Made by a program: the position numbers and the translations under genes. Below the pieces are notes generated by a model. The model worked only from the letters and a program-made list of their open reading frames with translations. It had not been told where the DNA came from and searched no databases. Positions 55,036-64,000 of a stretch of DNA of 64,000 bases are shown piece after piece (the first letter of the stretch is position 1; each line of letters opens with the position of its first letter). The stretch comes from Rhinopithecus roxellana (lineage: Eukaryota; Chordata; Mammalia; Primates; Cercopithecidae), in assembly GCF_007565055.1 (NCBI RefSeq), contig NC_044553.1, positions 104,011,858-104,075,857 of the forward strand, written 5' to 3'.

Positions 55036-55755
55036 ACAGGAAGGCTGTAGCAACATGAAATAATAGAAAAAGGAATGAATGAGAGGGTTAGAAGACCTGT
55101 TACAGATACCCTTCTCTTTAAAAATGCTGTATACTTTGTAGTTTCTTTATTGATGGTGAATAACACAACAATGTATTTGTAGTAATAGTGAAGAAGGTAA
55201 TTTTTTGTGACTACAACAGTTCTTAACTTTCCTTGTCTGATTTCTGCCTTCAGGAAGTAAGCCTTTAATAAAGTAGAATTGTAAGGTCTTTTTACTTTAC
55301 ATTCGAGAACTGAATTTTGAGAGTAGAGAGTTAAAGCGTGTAGACATTAACATTTCAGCATGCATCTCATGTACTGATATGAATGTATGCATGTGCCCAA
55401 AGGGCTCTGCCATCCCCACGTAAATGGCCTGACGGTATACATTTGTTTGGCATATTAGGCTGTTAGCCTTAAAGAAAAAAAAAAAAAGAAAGAAAAACAG
55501 CCACCTTGGGAAGAAAAATTTACAAAGAGAGGCCTTCATGTGATATTAATAATCCTAAAAGCAGGAAAATGCAGGGGTTAAAATCACAACCATGAATGTA
55601 ATAAGTTCATGTGTTAAGATTTCAACAGTTAAATTACAAAGAAATGATATATGTATAATCCCTACAGAGAAGAAAACTTCTAATTGTCCTTCTAAGTGAG
55701 CATTAGAATGTGATAAATATTTCATATAAATTATGCATCTTAATATGGAAATGGA
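55036..55755. other. Unassigned sequence
   Basis: No exon or repeat recognised apart from an A-rich run at about 55475-55496. Confidence 0.4.
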
Positions 55756-55759
55756 ATGG

Positions 55760-55940
55760 ACCTTGACAAAAAAATCCAGTTCAGCCCCATGGTCTCAGGA
55801 ACATAAAATCTTAGCATTCCCACCTTAGAAAGGAGATGATTAAGGCCCAGAGGGGCTCACTATCTTACCTATAATCACCCAGTCAATAAACAGTGGTGGT
55901 GGGATGGTGTGCAGTTCTCCTGCCTTCTGATATATGATGA
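55760..55940 (-). mobile_element. MIR-type SINE, minus strand
   Basis: 'TAGAAAGGAGATGATTAAGGCCCAGAGGGGCTCAC', 'ATAATCACCCAGTCAATAAACAGTGG', 'GTTCTCCTGCCTTCTGA' is the reverse of a MIR-group element. Confidence 0.6.
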
Positions 55941-56465
55941 TGTTGCTAGTCTATAGACTTATGGTAAAGAAGATGATTTCAGGTTGGAAGTGAACACTCA
56001 GGAATGATCTATCATCTCGAGTTACAAAGTTTAAACCTGGCTCTGGTTGGTGGGAATATAAAGCTGTATAAAACAGCTATGGGTCTGAACAGAGTAGACC
56101 TGGCCAGTACTTAAAACAGAAGTCCCAACCAGTAAACAGTGAACTACTACTGATAATCTCTGGGGCTTAATATTATCGTGATTATCTTCCTCCAAACTCT
56201 AAAGCTTGGCCACATTCTTACCAGGGGAAGAAGGAAGCAGAGTAACAGTGTCCTCTACCTCACTCAGGGAATTCGCTAACATCATTCCCTCACTCCTCTC
56301 CCAGCTCAAGGATTCAGATATGAAAAACACACCTTCTTTGCCAGAAAGACTAGAGGATCAAAAGGGACATGTCCATCATAAGCAGCACTCTATCACAAGT
56401 CACATTTGATGCAAAAACACAGACTAAAAGGAGTCACCAAACATTCTGCAAGTCTGAAAATGCAC
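55941..56465. other. Unassigned sequence
   Basis: No feature recognised; short frames have no known motif. Confidence 0.4.
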
Positions 56466-56469
56466 TTCA

Positions 56470-56790
56470 AGTCAAACACTCATTCAACATTTTTTTTTTT
56501 GTGTGTGCCTATGACATGCCAAACACCATGCTGGATATTGTGATTTCTAAAACAAAGAACAGTCCCTGCTGTCAAGGAGCTGAGATCATTGCAATGGTGT
56601 GACTGGTGGTATGACAGAGATTATAATAAGCTTCTTAGAGAGAACACAGGAGGGGACAAGTGCACAGACTGAAGAGGACTTGGTGGCAGGGGTAGGATGG
56701 AGATTAAGGGAGACTTCCTGGAGAGGACCTCCCAAGTTGAGACCTGAAAGGTGAGAAGAAATTAGCCCAGTGAAAAAGCTACGTTTTCAT
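56470..56790 (-). mobile_element. L2 LINE 3' region, antisense
   Basis: 'CCTATGACATGCCAAACACCATGCTGGATATTG', 'AGTCCCTGCTGTCAAGGAGCTGAG', 'GGGAGACTTCCTGGAGAGGACC' is the reverse complement of the L2 3' part. Confidence 0.8.
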
Positions 56791-56987
56791 CCCTGAGAGG
56801 TGTGAGAAAAAACAAAAACAAACTGTGTGTATGAAGCCACCATGGTGATAGTACAAACTTGAGTCATTTGCTAGACTGAATATTTTCTACTTCAAAACCA
56901 TAAATACCGAATTAAAACAAACAAAAACCATTAATAAGTTTTCTTTCCCTTCTGAAACTGCTTTTCTCTGTTAATAGAGCAGGTATC

Positions 56988-57112
56988 ACTGGGTATGCTG
57001 GGTCATGCCTTTAATCTCAACACTGTGGCAGGCCAAGGTGGGAGGATTGCTTGAGCCCAGGAGTTCGAGACCAGTCTGGGTAACATAGCGAGACCTTGTC
57101 TCTATATTTAAA
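56988..57112 (+). mobile_element. Free left Alu monomer (FLAM-like)
   Basis: 'CTGGGTATGCTGGGTCATGCC' to 'GACCTTGTCTCTATATTTAAAACTG'; single monomer. Confidence 0.75.
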
Positions 57113-57118
57113 ACTGTA

Positions 57119-57424
57119 GGCTGGGCACAGTGGCTCACACCTGTAATCCCAGCACTTTGGGAGGCCGAGGTGGACAGACTGTCTGAGGTCAGGAGTTCAA
57201 GACCAGTCTGGCCAACATGGTGAAACCTCATCTCTACTAAAAAATAAAATACAAAAAAATTAGCCAAGCATGGTGGCATGCACCTATAATGCCAGCTAAT
57301 CGGGAGGCTGAAGCAAGAGATTGCTTGAACCAGGGAGGTGGAGGTTGCAGTGGGCTGAGATCATGCCATTGCACTCCAGCCTGGGCGACAGAGCGAGACT
57401 CCATCTCAAAACAACAACAACAAA
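57119..57424 (+). mobile_element. Alu, plus strand
   Basis: Full dimer from GGCTGGGCACAGTGGCTCACACC, tail CAAAACAACAACAACAAAAACTG; AAAACTG flanks both sides. Confidence 0.92.
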
Positions 57425-57504
57425 AACTGCATTTTTTTAAAAGAAAGAGAGCAGATGTGAAGAATGTTGACAAAGCCCATAGAGAGAGAAAATAATAGTA
57501 TCAT

Positions 57505-57732
57505 TAAGCTCAGGTTCTGGCATAGAAATTCTGAGTTTGAATCCCAATTCTGATATTTACTAGCTCTGAATTTATCATGGGCGAGTATCTTGACTTCTCT
57601 AACCCTCAGTTTTTACATCTGTAAAATAAAAATAATACTTTATTAGACTGTTGAGAGGATTAAATGAGATAATGTGTATAAAGTACTCAAAACAGTTGCT
57701 GGTACATGTGAAATTCTTAATGTTAGTGAAAA
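57505..57732 (+). mobile_element. MIR SINE, plus strand
   Basis: 'GGTTCTGGCATAGAAATTCTGAGTTTGAATCCC', 'CTCAGTTTTTACATCTGTAAAATAAAAATAATAC', 'GAGAGGATTAAATGAGATAATG' is near full-length MIR. Confidence 0.88.
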
Positions 57733-57945
57733 CCAAAAAAAAGCAAAAGATGTTGGGGCCATTATAATAAGTTAACTGGAAATACCTTAGAGGCTTAATG
57801 CTTCTGAACAACTGGACAGAAAGACTAGTCTGAACTATAAGAAAATCTGAGAAATCTAAGAAATGTTACTTGCAGTTCTTGTACATAGAGTTACTGGTAC
57901 AATGAACATGTTGCTGATACTGTCTTCTGTTACAGATATTTATCT
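57733..57945. other. Unassigned sequence
   Basis: No feature recognised. Confidence 0.3.
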
Positions 57946-57949
57946 TTTT

Positions 57950-58090
57950 TTTTCTTATTTCCCCCAAGTGATTATAAAACTCTTAAGGATAAAGACTATG
58001 TTTCTTTCACCTTTGTACTTCTGAAACACCCAGTACAGGGTCTTAAAACAAGGAGCGCCTCAAAAAATACTTGATGAATAAAATGATTAG
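57950..58090 (+). mobile_element. L2 LINE 3' end, plus strand
   Basis: 'ATTATAAAACTCTTAAGGATAAAGACTATG', 'TTTGTACTTCTGAAACACCCAGTACAGGG', 'AAAATACTTGATGAATAAA' follow the L2 end. Confidence 0.72.
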
Positions 58091-58768
58091 GATGTTCAGA
58101 TCAATGTAGTTGTGGTCACTGAAGACAGGCCAAATAAATTTGGTAACTTTGTAGCATAGCAATATCTTAAAAAACATATAATAAAATCATAAAGTAACTA
58201 GAATGTGATTCATTAAAGAAATTGAACAGTGTTCTTAAGGGGTAACTTTGTGACTAGCAAGGCAGGAGTCTTGACACATAAAACTAAATGTTAGGTTTTG
58301 TGGTCTCATTGACCTATTTTCTTTCTCAAGCAGAAAAAAAACTTTTCTTCTCATTTCTTTCTCAAATCTTTTCCCAATACTACTTTCCAGTAACACGACC
58401 ATGTGACACGAGTATCACCTTTGACAAAGGTTTAAAGTGGAAGAAAAAAAAATTAAAGGAGAAAGGTAAATAAGTAGAGTATTACTTAAGAATACAAAGT
58501 GTTCCTCCACAGGAAGTTTTTTGTGGTTGCCAGATTAAGGGAGGTAACAGATACCATTTGTGAAATACAAAGCTCAAGATAACTATACAATATGTACATA
58601 CTTAGTGGTTCAGAATTTAACGAACCAATTCAATAAATAACCTGAGGATGTTCTTGCTTTATCTTCAAAGGAGAATTTTTGTTGTTATTGCCTCCATGCA
58701 ATAATAAAATGATTGGTTCTATCAAAAGAATATCCTTAGACTAAAATCTGGATTTTTAATTTAATTTT
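58091..58768. other. Unassigned AT-rich sequence
   Basis: No gene, RNA or repeat recognised. Confidence 0.4.
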
Positions 58769-58997
58769 AATTTTAATTTCTTTGAGACAGAGTCTCACTC
58801 TGTCTTGCAGGCTGGAGAGCAGTGGTGTGATCTTGGCTCACTGCAGCCTCCACTTTCTGGGGTCAAGTGATCCTTCCACCTCAGCCTCCCAAGTAGCTGG
58901 GAATACAGAAGCCCACCACCACACCCAGCTAATTTTTGCATTTTTTGTAGAGACAGGGTTTCGCCATGTTGCCCAAGCTGGCCTCGGACTCTTCAAA
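58769..58997 (-). mobile_element. 5'-truncated Alu, minus strand
   Basis: From TTTAATTTCTTTGAGACAGAGTC to GCCTCGGACTCTTC; the outer part of the left monomer is missing. TAATTTTAATTTTAA precedes it. Confidence 0.88.
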
Positions 58998-59375
58998 TGC
59001 TAAAGTGATCATTGCAATTAAATAAAAACAATTGAGCCGAAGTGCCAATTTCATTAGCACAGCTAAACTAGTGAAAAACAGGTACAGCCCAACAAAATCA
59101 ATGCAAAATAATCAAAACTTTTGAGTGCATCAAGTATGGAAAAAAGTTCTCAAGTTCTAAAGTATTTCAAACCACAGAAAGGGTAAGTTCTTTTCTTTGC
59201 ATTTCCAGTAACTCTAAAAATAAACCTTTATTATTTTCCAGATTATTTTTAAAAAACCTTGTTATTAAAAAAATTAACACTATACAAATACGTAATATCA
59301 AAAACCAACGTTTTATTTAAACTTCTCCTTTGGAGGTAACTGGTGCTATCAATTGAGTTTTAACAACCACTTTTC
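58998..59375. other. Unassigned sequence
   Basis: No feature recognised. Confidence 0.35.
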
Positions 59376-59377
59376 AG

Positions 59378-59990
59378 GCCAAGTGCCCTTGCTCACGCCT
59401 GTAATCTCAGCACTTTAGGAGGCTAAGGTGAGGGGATTGCTTGAGGTCAGGAGTTCAAGACCAGCCTGGGCAACATGGCAAGACTCCATCGCTACAAAAT
59501 TTTTTTTTAAATTAGCCAGGTGTAGGCCGGGCGTGGTGGCTCAAGCCTGTAATCCCAGCACTTTGGGAGGCCGAGACGGGCGGATCACGAGGTCAGGAGA
59601 TCGAGACCATCCTGGCTAACACGGTGAAACCCCGTCTCTACTAAAAAAGTACCAAAAAAACTAGCCGGGCGTGGTAGTGGGCACCTGTAGTCCCAGCTAC
59701 TCAGGAGGCAGAGGCAGGAGAATGGCGTAAACCTGGGAGGTGGAGCTTGCAGTGAGCTGAGATGAGGCCACTGCACTCCAGCCTGGACGACAGAGCGAGA
59801 CTCTGTCTCAAAAAAAAAAAAAAAAAATTAGCCAGGTGTGGCAGCACATGCCTGTTGTCCTAGCTACTCAGGACGCTGAGGCAGAAGGACTGCTTGAGTC
59901 CAGGAGTTCAAGGCTGCAGTGAGCTATAATCCCGCCACTATACTCCAGCCTGGGTGGTCCCTGTCTCTAAAAAATAAAAAAACCAAACTA
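59378..59990 (+). mobile_element. Outer old Alu, plus strand, split by an AluY
   Basis: 59378-59523 and 59825-59990 form one diverged Alu ending GGTGGTCCCTGTCTC with an A-rich tail. Confidence 0.88.
59525..59824 (+). mobile_element. AluY nested in the older Alu
   Basis: Full length, AACTAGCCGGGCGTGG type. Perfect target duplication AAATTAGCCAGGTGT (59509-59523, 59825-59839) derived from the outer Alu. Confidence 0.95.
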
Positions 59991-60360
59991 ACCAACCAAA
60001 CAAAAAACCACCTTTTGATCGCATGAGACAGTAATAGGAGAGCTGCTCTAAATAAGTTTATACTAATTGCTTAAATTTCTCCTTTTATCTGTGCCCTTCT
60101 TACTTCATTGCTAAGGAAACACAAAAACAAAAATCAAAAATACATGCTAATCCTCCAAAAAGACAACCCGCAAATAAGATTAATCCCTGAAAAAAAAAAT
60201 AATAAGGTGACTGGCCAAAATTGTGACACCGAGTGGCAGAAACACATTTCCTTTAATTGCCCTCAATAATTAAAAACAGGAACAGCATTTTTCTTTTAAA
60301 GACGATTGGAAGAACCTACCTAATTATCATGTTTTTTAGCTTTTAAAAAATAATTTTGTG
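59991..60360. other. Unassigned sequence
   Basis: AT-rich; no feature recognised. Confidence 0.35.
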
Positions 60361-60661
60361 ACCAGGCGCGGTGACTCATGTCTGTAATCCCAGCACCTTG
60401 GGAGGCCCAGGTGGGCGGATCACCTGAGGTCAGGAGTTCAAGACCAGCCTGGCCAACACAGTGAAACCCCCGTCTCTACTAAAAATACAAAAATTAGCCA
60501 GATATGGTGGTGCACACCTGTAATCCCAGCTATTCAGGAGGCTGAGGCATGAGAATCACTTAACCTGGGAGGCGGAGGCTGCAGTAAGCCAAGATCGCAC
60601 CACTGCACTCCAGCCTGGGTGATAGAACGAGACTCAGTCTCTAAATAAATAAATGAATAAA
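60361..60661 (+). mobile_element. Alu, plus strand, (AAAT)n tail
   Basis: Full dimer from ACCAGGCGCGGTGACTCATG; tail TAAATAAATAAATGAATAAAA. Confidence 0.92.
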
Positions 60662-60779
60662 ATCTTGTATACAATGAGGCATTTTGTAGTGCCAGAGAGT
60701 AAGGAAGTACTAAAAAAACATAAACAAAAAACACCTACAGCAACAAAAAGCTTGCAATGGCTAAAGGTAGAACACTGTG

Positions 60780-61597
60780 AGCAACAAAATAAAGTAGTAC
60801 TAGATTACAATCCAAAGTACTAAAAATAAATATCCTTGAGTCCATACTACCATAAATAAATAAGTAAACAAGGTAGAACAGACAATTTCATGGGGAGAAT
60901 TCCAAATAATTTACGTAAATACTCTGCCCTCAAGGAAGTGAAACATAACTCTTCCTGCCAGCTCTTTAACTGAGAGTTGCACATAGTGACTTCCTTCTGA
61001 AGAGTACAGTATGGCAAGGGGGAAAAAGAGTAACTTGACAATTGAGAAAGCTGACAAAACTTCCTAGCCCGGTGATCAAGGTTAACATCAACAGTGATAA
61101 GTTATGTTGATACTATCTACTTTTGATATGGTATGATGAGAATGGCATTTTGCCTCTGTGGTCTTCCTACTAAAAAACCCACAACTTCAGTCTAATTATG
61201 AAAAACACAACATAGAAATCCCAATTGAGGGACATTCTACAAAATATTTGACCATTATTCTCAAAATTGTCAATTTCTTCATCAAAACTGAAGAAAAGTC
61301 TGAGTGACTGTCATAGGAACAAGAAGCCTAAGAAACAAAATGACTAAATATAATATGGTATCCTGGATGGGATTCCAGAAGAGAACAAGGACAATAAGCA
61401 AATCTAAATAAGTATGGACTTTAGTTAACAGTAATATATCAACATTGGTTCACTAATTTTGACAAATGTACCATACTAATATCTTAGTGATAGAAAAAAC
61501 TGGGTGTGGGGTATATGAGAACTCTACTATCTTTGAAACTTTTCTATAAATTTAAAACTATTCTAAAATAAAAGTCTTATTGTAAAAAAAACTTAAA
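60780..61597 (+). mobile_element. L1M-type LINE 3' end
   Basis: 'CGGTGATCAAGGTTAACATCAACAGTGATAAG', 'TGGTATCCTGGATGGGATTCC', 'TATATCAACATTGGTTCACTAATTTTGAC', 'CTATAAATTTAAAACTATTCTAAAATAAAAG' is the L1M 3' UTR in order. Confidence 0.82.
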
Positions 61598-61796
61598 ATC
61601 TGCTATATATATAACATATATATATAATTTTCTCAGATGGGATGAATAAATATCATAAAAGTCAATTCTTCCTGAAGAATTATTTTATTAATAAAAATAA
61701 TATGACACTAATTTAAAAATATTGTTTAAATGAGATATAAGAAATGGAGATGCTAAAACAAAATACTGGAGAGTAATTAAGAGTTTTGCATACTTA
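61598..61796. other. AT-rich sequence with a TATA run
   Basis: Contains TATATATATAACATATATATATAA near 61605-61628. Nothing else recognised. Confidence 0.4.
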
Positions 61797-62100
61797 GGCT
61801 GGGCGTGGTGGCTCACACCTGTAATCCCAGCACTTTAGGAGGCCAAGGTGGGCGGATCACGAGGTCAGGAGTTCAAGACCAGCCTGGCCATGATAGTGAA
61901 ACCCTGTCTCTACTAAAAATACAAAATTAGCTGGGCCTGGTGGTGGGCATCTGTAATCCCAGCCACTTGGGAGGCTGAGGCAGAGAATTGCATGAACCTG
62001 GGAGGCGGAGGTTGCAGTAAGCCGAGATCGCACCACTGCACTCTAGCCTGGGCGGCAGAGTGGAGACTCTGTCTCAAAAGAAAGACAAAACAAACAAAAA
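61797..62100 (+). mobile_element. Alu, plus strand
   Basis: Full dimer with perfect target duplication TTTTGCATACTTA (61784-61796, 62101-62113). Confidence 0.94.
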
Positions 62101-62113
62101 TTTTGCATACTTA

Positions 62114-62528
62114 ATATTTTCACAATCATGGAATTGTTGTGGCTTTTGGGATTTTCACCTTCAAGTTCTTTTGGTAAAATATGAATACTGTTAAAATACT
62201 GTATTTTTATTTTGCAGGATTATTTTGGTTCATTTGAAGATGAACAGCTGTTTCCATTTATCCTCCAAGTTTAAACTCAATAAGATTACCTGTTATCTCT
62301 TTCCTCAGCAGATGAGAAAATTTTCAGATTTTCCTGATATAACAGAGGTTTTCATAACATAACATGGAGAGAGAGACCTATTATAATTGGAAAGTTTCCA
62401 TTTAAATTAATTCTGTAACTTTACATGTATAAGCAATTTCTAGGTATTTGTAGTCTAGGTAAGACTGACTAAACTAAATGATGTCAGGTTGACTTTGCAA
62501 GCTTCTTTTTCCACATTAAATAAATAGT
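62114..62528. other. Unassigned sequence
   Basis: No feature recognised. Confidence 0.35.
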
Positions 62529-62529
62529 A

Positions 62530-62908
62530 CGGTCTCAGTCTGTTCCTACAAAACACCTGAGACTAGGTACTTTATAAAGAACAGGAATTTGTTTCCTCAG
62601 AGTTCTGGAGGCTGGGAACTCTAAGATCAAGGTGCCAGCAGGTTCTGTATCTGGAGAAGGCCTTGCGTCTCTGCTTCCAAGATGGCACCTTGAACACTGT
62701 GTCCTCACACAGTGAGGCAAAAGGAAAAGAGGACAAAAAGAGCTGAACTCACTCCCTGAAGCCCTTTTACAAGGGTGGTAATCCCATCCATGAGGGCAGA
62801 GCCCTCACTGACCTAATCACCTCCTAAAGGCCTAACTTGTTAATAGTGTTAAACTGAGAATTAAGTTTCAACATGAATGTGGAGTGGACACATTCAAACT
62901 ATAGCAAA
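62530..62908 (-). mobile_element. MaLR-type solo LTR (MLT1/MST group), minus strand
   Basis: On the minus strand it begins TGCTATAGTTTGAATGTG. Plus-strand text shows 'ACACCTGAGACTAGGTACTTTATAAAGAAC', 'TTCTGGAGGCTGGGAACTC', 'CAAGATGGCACCTTG', 'ATGAGGGCAGAGCCCTCACTGACCTAATCACC'. About 375 bp without internal sequence. The subfamily is uncertain. Confidence 0.75.
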
Positions 62909-62921
62909 TATTCACTATAAT

Positions 62922-63523
62922 TTTTTTTTTTTTTTTTTTAGATGGAGTCTCACTCTGTTGCCAGGCTGGAGTGCAGTGGCACAATCTCAGCTCACTGCAA
63001 CATCTGCCTTCCAGGTTCAAGCGATTCTCCTGCCTCAGCCTCCCGAGTAGCTGGGATTACAGGCACATGCCATCACATCCAGCTAATTTTTGTATTTTTT
63101 TTTTTTTCAATGGAGTTTCACTCGTTGCCCAGGCTGGAGTGCAATGGCATGATCTCGGCTCACTGCAGCCTCCACCTCCCAGGTTCAAGCAATTCTCCTA
63201 CCTCAGCCTCCAGAGTAGCTGGGATTACAGGTGCCCGCCAGCATGCCTGGCTAATTTTTGGTATTTTTAGTAGAAATGGGGTTTCGCCATGTTGGTCAGG
63301 CTGGTCTCAAACTCCTGACCTCAGGTGATCCACCTGCCTCGGCCTCCCAAAGTGCTTGGATTACAGGCGTAAGCCACCATGGCCGGCCTAATATTTGTAT
63401 TTTTAGTAGAGACGGGGTTTCACCATGTTGGCCAGGATGGTCTTGATTTCTTGACCTCGTGATCTGCCCGCCTCAGCCTCCCAAAGTGCTGGGATTACAG
63501 GCATAAGCCACTGCGCCCAGCCC
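62922..63523 (-). mobile_element. Outer Alu, minus strand, split by another Alu
   Basis: 62922-63096 and 63390-63523 form one Alu with target duplication TCACTATAATT (62912-62922, 63524-63534). Confidence 0.9.
63097..63389 (-). mobile_element. Inner Alu, minus strand
   Basis: Full dimer from TTTTTTTTTTCAATGGAGTTTCACTC to CACCATGGCCGGCC. The outer Alu's TAAT.TTTGTATTTTT is duplicated at its borders. Confidence 0.92.
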
Positions 63524-63534
63524 TCACTATAATT

Positions 63535-64000
63535 ATTTAACAGACATTGAAGGCAATTCTGATACTAGAACTTACATAAGCACCTCTTCAGAGTGCTTAC
63601 TACACAGCAGTAATATTAGGGACATATGCTTCTTTTTGTAACCAAACTTTAAAAAAAACTAAAATGAAACTATAATTATAAAATTTTAAAACAAGGTCTA
63701 GCACTGCTGTGGATTACCGTGGATCTGAAGTGAAACATCAGCTTAAAAATTCGTTTTCCAAAAGGGTCAAAGGGCAGGAGTCTTCCTATTTAGTCTTCTG
63801 ACCAACTTCCTAGCATTAGTTTTTGCTGAGTTATTGAGGCCTGTTCAGTACTTTCAGAAGCCTCTCTCAAGCTCACTCATGGTTCTCCTGACTCCTTTAC
63901 TGCTGATGCTTACACAATCCATTCACTTGCTCCTAACAAGAATGTTGGGAATAGTACTCAGAGAGCCCACATGGCCCTGCCCTGTGAGGGTCCACAGGAA
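63535..64000. other. Unassigned sequence at window end
   Basis: No exon, RNA gene or repeat recognised in the last 465 bp. Confidence 0.4.

Overview
This window is nuclear genomic DNA of a primate, most likely an Old World monkey (macaque, baboon or vervet type). It carries dozens of full and partial Alu elements, which are primate-specific. At least eight of them share the AluY diagnostic bases typical of cercopithecid lineages: the CTAGCCGGGCGAGGTGGCGG block and the GATCCGGCCACTGC block. A solo LTR resembling simian type-D/SERV betaretroviral LTRs points the same way. Species and chromosome cannot be fixed from the sequence alone.

I found no convincing exon of a multi-exon host gene, no CpG-island promoter, and no tRNA, rRNA or CRISPR array. 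Nearly all long open frames are translations of Alu, simple-repeat or transposon sequence. The one complete and convincing protein-coding frame is a retrocopy of ribosomal protein RPL31 (minus strand, 26735-27112) with all 125 codons intact. Next to it lies a 5'-truncated, broken RPL7A retrocopy (27267-27808, plus strand). Both inserted into the same ancient MIR.

Layout. 1-8.6 kb: L1 remnants, a five-Alu tower (3.2-4.8 kb), the solo LTR inside an Alu (2.36-2.75 kb) and an antisense L2 LINE (5.7-7.1 kb). 9-16 kb: an L1 with a 5' inversion, scattered Alus and a MIR. 16-20 kb: mostly unassigned sequence, a MIR, and an Alu with a hairpin rearrangement. 20-26 kb: a pogo-type DNA transposon remnant, a MER5A remnant, antisense L2, a local direct duplication and a 300-bp polypurine tract. 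26-28 kb: the two retrocopies. 28-44 kb: low repeat density with L2, MIR, a 1.3-kb L1 and a candidate TIR element. 44-47 kb: an older L1 with Alus and two tight inverted Alu pairs. 48.7-51.2 kb: a near full-length Tigger1 with TA target duplication. 51-64 kb: L2, MER5A split by Alus, L1M 3' ends, nested Alus and a MaLR-type LTR.

The region therefore reads as intergenic or intronic DNA shaped by successive retrotransposition. Family names were assigned by reading and memory, not by database search; boundaries of old elements are approximate.
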